Shown piece by piece: positions 63,617 to 64,000 of a stretch of 64,000 nt of DNA. The notes below the pieces were generated by a model. That model saw only the letters and a program-made list of their open reading frames with translations. It was not told the origin of the DNA and did no database searches. The stretch covers positions 1 to 64,000 of the forward strand of contig JASJCT010000007.1 of NCBI GenBank assembly GCA_030065855.1, written 5' to 3'. Position 1 is the stretch's first letter. Every line of letters begins with the position of its first letter. This DNA comes from Myxococcota bacterium. GTDB lineage: Bacteria > Myxococcota_A > Polyangia > JAAYKL01. Both the position numbers and the translations under genes were made by a program.

Positions 63617-63638
63617 CGCTATGAAAGCTAGCGTGATG

Positions 63639-64000
63639 TTACGCCTGAATCTGATTGCGGCCGTTTTGTTTGGCTTCGTATAATTTTTTATCGGCAAACG
63701 AGAGCATCTTTTCATGATGATCAAAGCGATTGTTAATCGACAGACCAAAACTGATGGTTACGGTAAGTCCGACCGCTAATTTTTGCCATTCATATGTTTC
63801 GATTGCCCGCCGGATTCTCTCACAAATACGTGTCCCCGCCTCCAGTGACGTATCGTACAACAGCACGACAAATTCCTCACCACCGTATCGTGAAACGACG
63901 TCGTATTCCCGAAGATTGTCTGTAAAAATCTGCGCCACGATCTTCAGCACTTCATCTCCGACCTGATGGAAAAACGTATCATTAACTCTTTTAAAATAGT
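63639..64000 (-). CDS. GGDEF-domain diguanylate cyclase, 3' end only
   Basis: The frame is open to the window edge and covers the last 120 codons. KRVNDTFFHQVGDEVLK and the active site RYGGEEF are those of an active diguanylate cyclase, which makes c-di-GMP from two GTP. The sequence ends SFADKKLYEAKQNGRNQI, as usual for the family. Any N-terminal sensor domain lies outside the window. The I-site RxxD position reads TDNL, so product inhibition is probably absent. Convergent with the transporter gene. Confidence 0.9.
   Translation of the reverse strand, partial: YFKRVNDTFFHQVGDEVLKIVAQIFTDNLREYDVVSRYGGEEFVVLLYDTSLEAGTRICERIRRAIETYEWQKLAVGLTVTISFGLSINNRFDHHEKMLSFADKKLYEAKQNGRNQIQA

Noticed and set aside
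1-64000. tRNA or rRNA genes
   Set aside because: I scanned for TPsiC-arm-like GGTTCGA contexts and conserved rRNA segments and found none that fold; a dedicated search could still find one.

Overview
The window reads as a chromosomal segment of a Gram-negative bacterium of the deltaproteobacterial/Myxococcota type. Evidence: many exported lipoproteins with Ser-Asp or Thr-Asp repeat linkers, repeated ECF sigma/FecR modules, beta-barrel-like envelope proteins, a GspC-like protein, an FHA-protease fusion, and a peptidase tail reminiscent of MYXO-CTERM. Base composition is moderately GC-rich, except one clearly AT-richer gene (52372-53847). I see no rRNA, tRNA, CRISPR array, phage or complete insertion sequence. 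The organism assignment is inference.

Layout. 1-11.1 kb: envelope region. A leftward run carries a PHP-domain lipoprotein, ECF sigma factor, FecR-TPR anti-sigma-like protein, barrel-like envelope protein, Cys-rich lipoprotein and an exported PEP-dikinase-like lipoprotein. A paralogue of the Cys-rich lipoprotein and two convergent DUF1554 lipoproteins follow. 11-17.5 kb: glycosyltransferase, cobO, then cinA-thpR-recA and a TPR protein. 17.5-24.4 kb: exported proteins, with a serpin between a caspase/gingipain-like lipoprotein and a papain-like peptidase whose gene is coupled to a small exported protein. 24.5-32.2 kb: central metabolism (apgM, acnA, a rubredoxin-FMN oxidoreductase fusion, gdhA, a methyltransferase). 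32.3-42.1 kb: small lipoproteins, a DUF99 protein, and two more ECF sigma loci (sigma/anti-sigma/DUF4097 beside a PEGA-domain envelope protein; acidic lipoprotein/barrel/sigma/FecR-TPR). 42.2-50.6 kb: FHA-trypsin protein, epmA, TPR lipoprotein, PPi-dependent phosphofructokinase, polysaccharide deacetylase, receiver protein. 51-64 kb: GspC-like protein, SpoIIE-type phosphatase, a Cys-less thiolase pair with two DUF35 domains, carbamate kinase, YXWGXW-like lipoprotein, redoxin, FmdB-type zinc ribbon, SLC12-type transporter and the end of a GGDEF protein.

Three themes stand out. (1) A dispersed element of about 145-170 bp begins with a TAG that is the stop codon of the preceding gene in three cases, including recA. 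(2) Three ECF sigma loci are each next to a membrane anti-sigma or FecR protein and an envelope protein combining an N-terminal periplasmic domain with a probable beta-barrel. This recurring arrangement is the best candidate here for an under-described envelope signalling system. (3) A bacterial serpin sits inside a cluster of putative exported cysteine peptidases.
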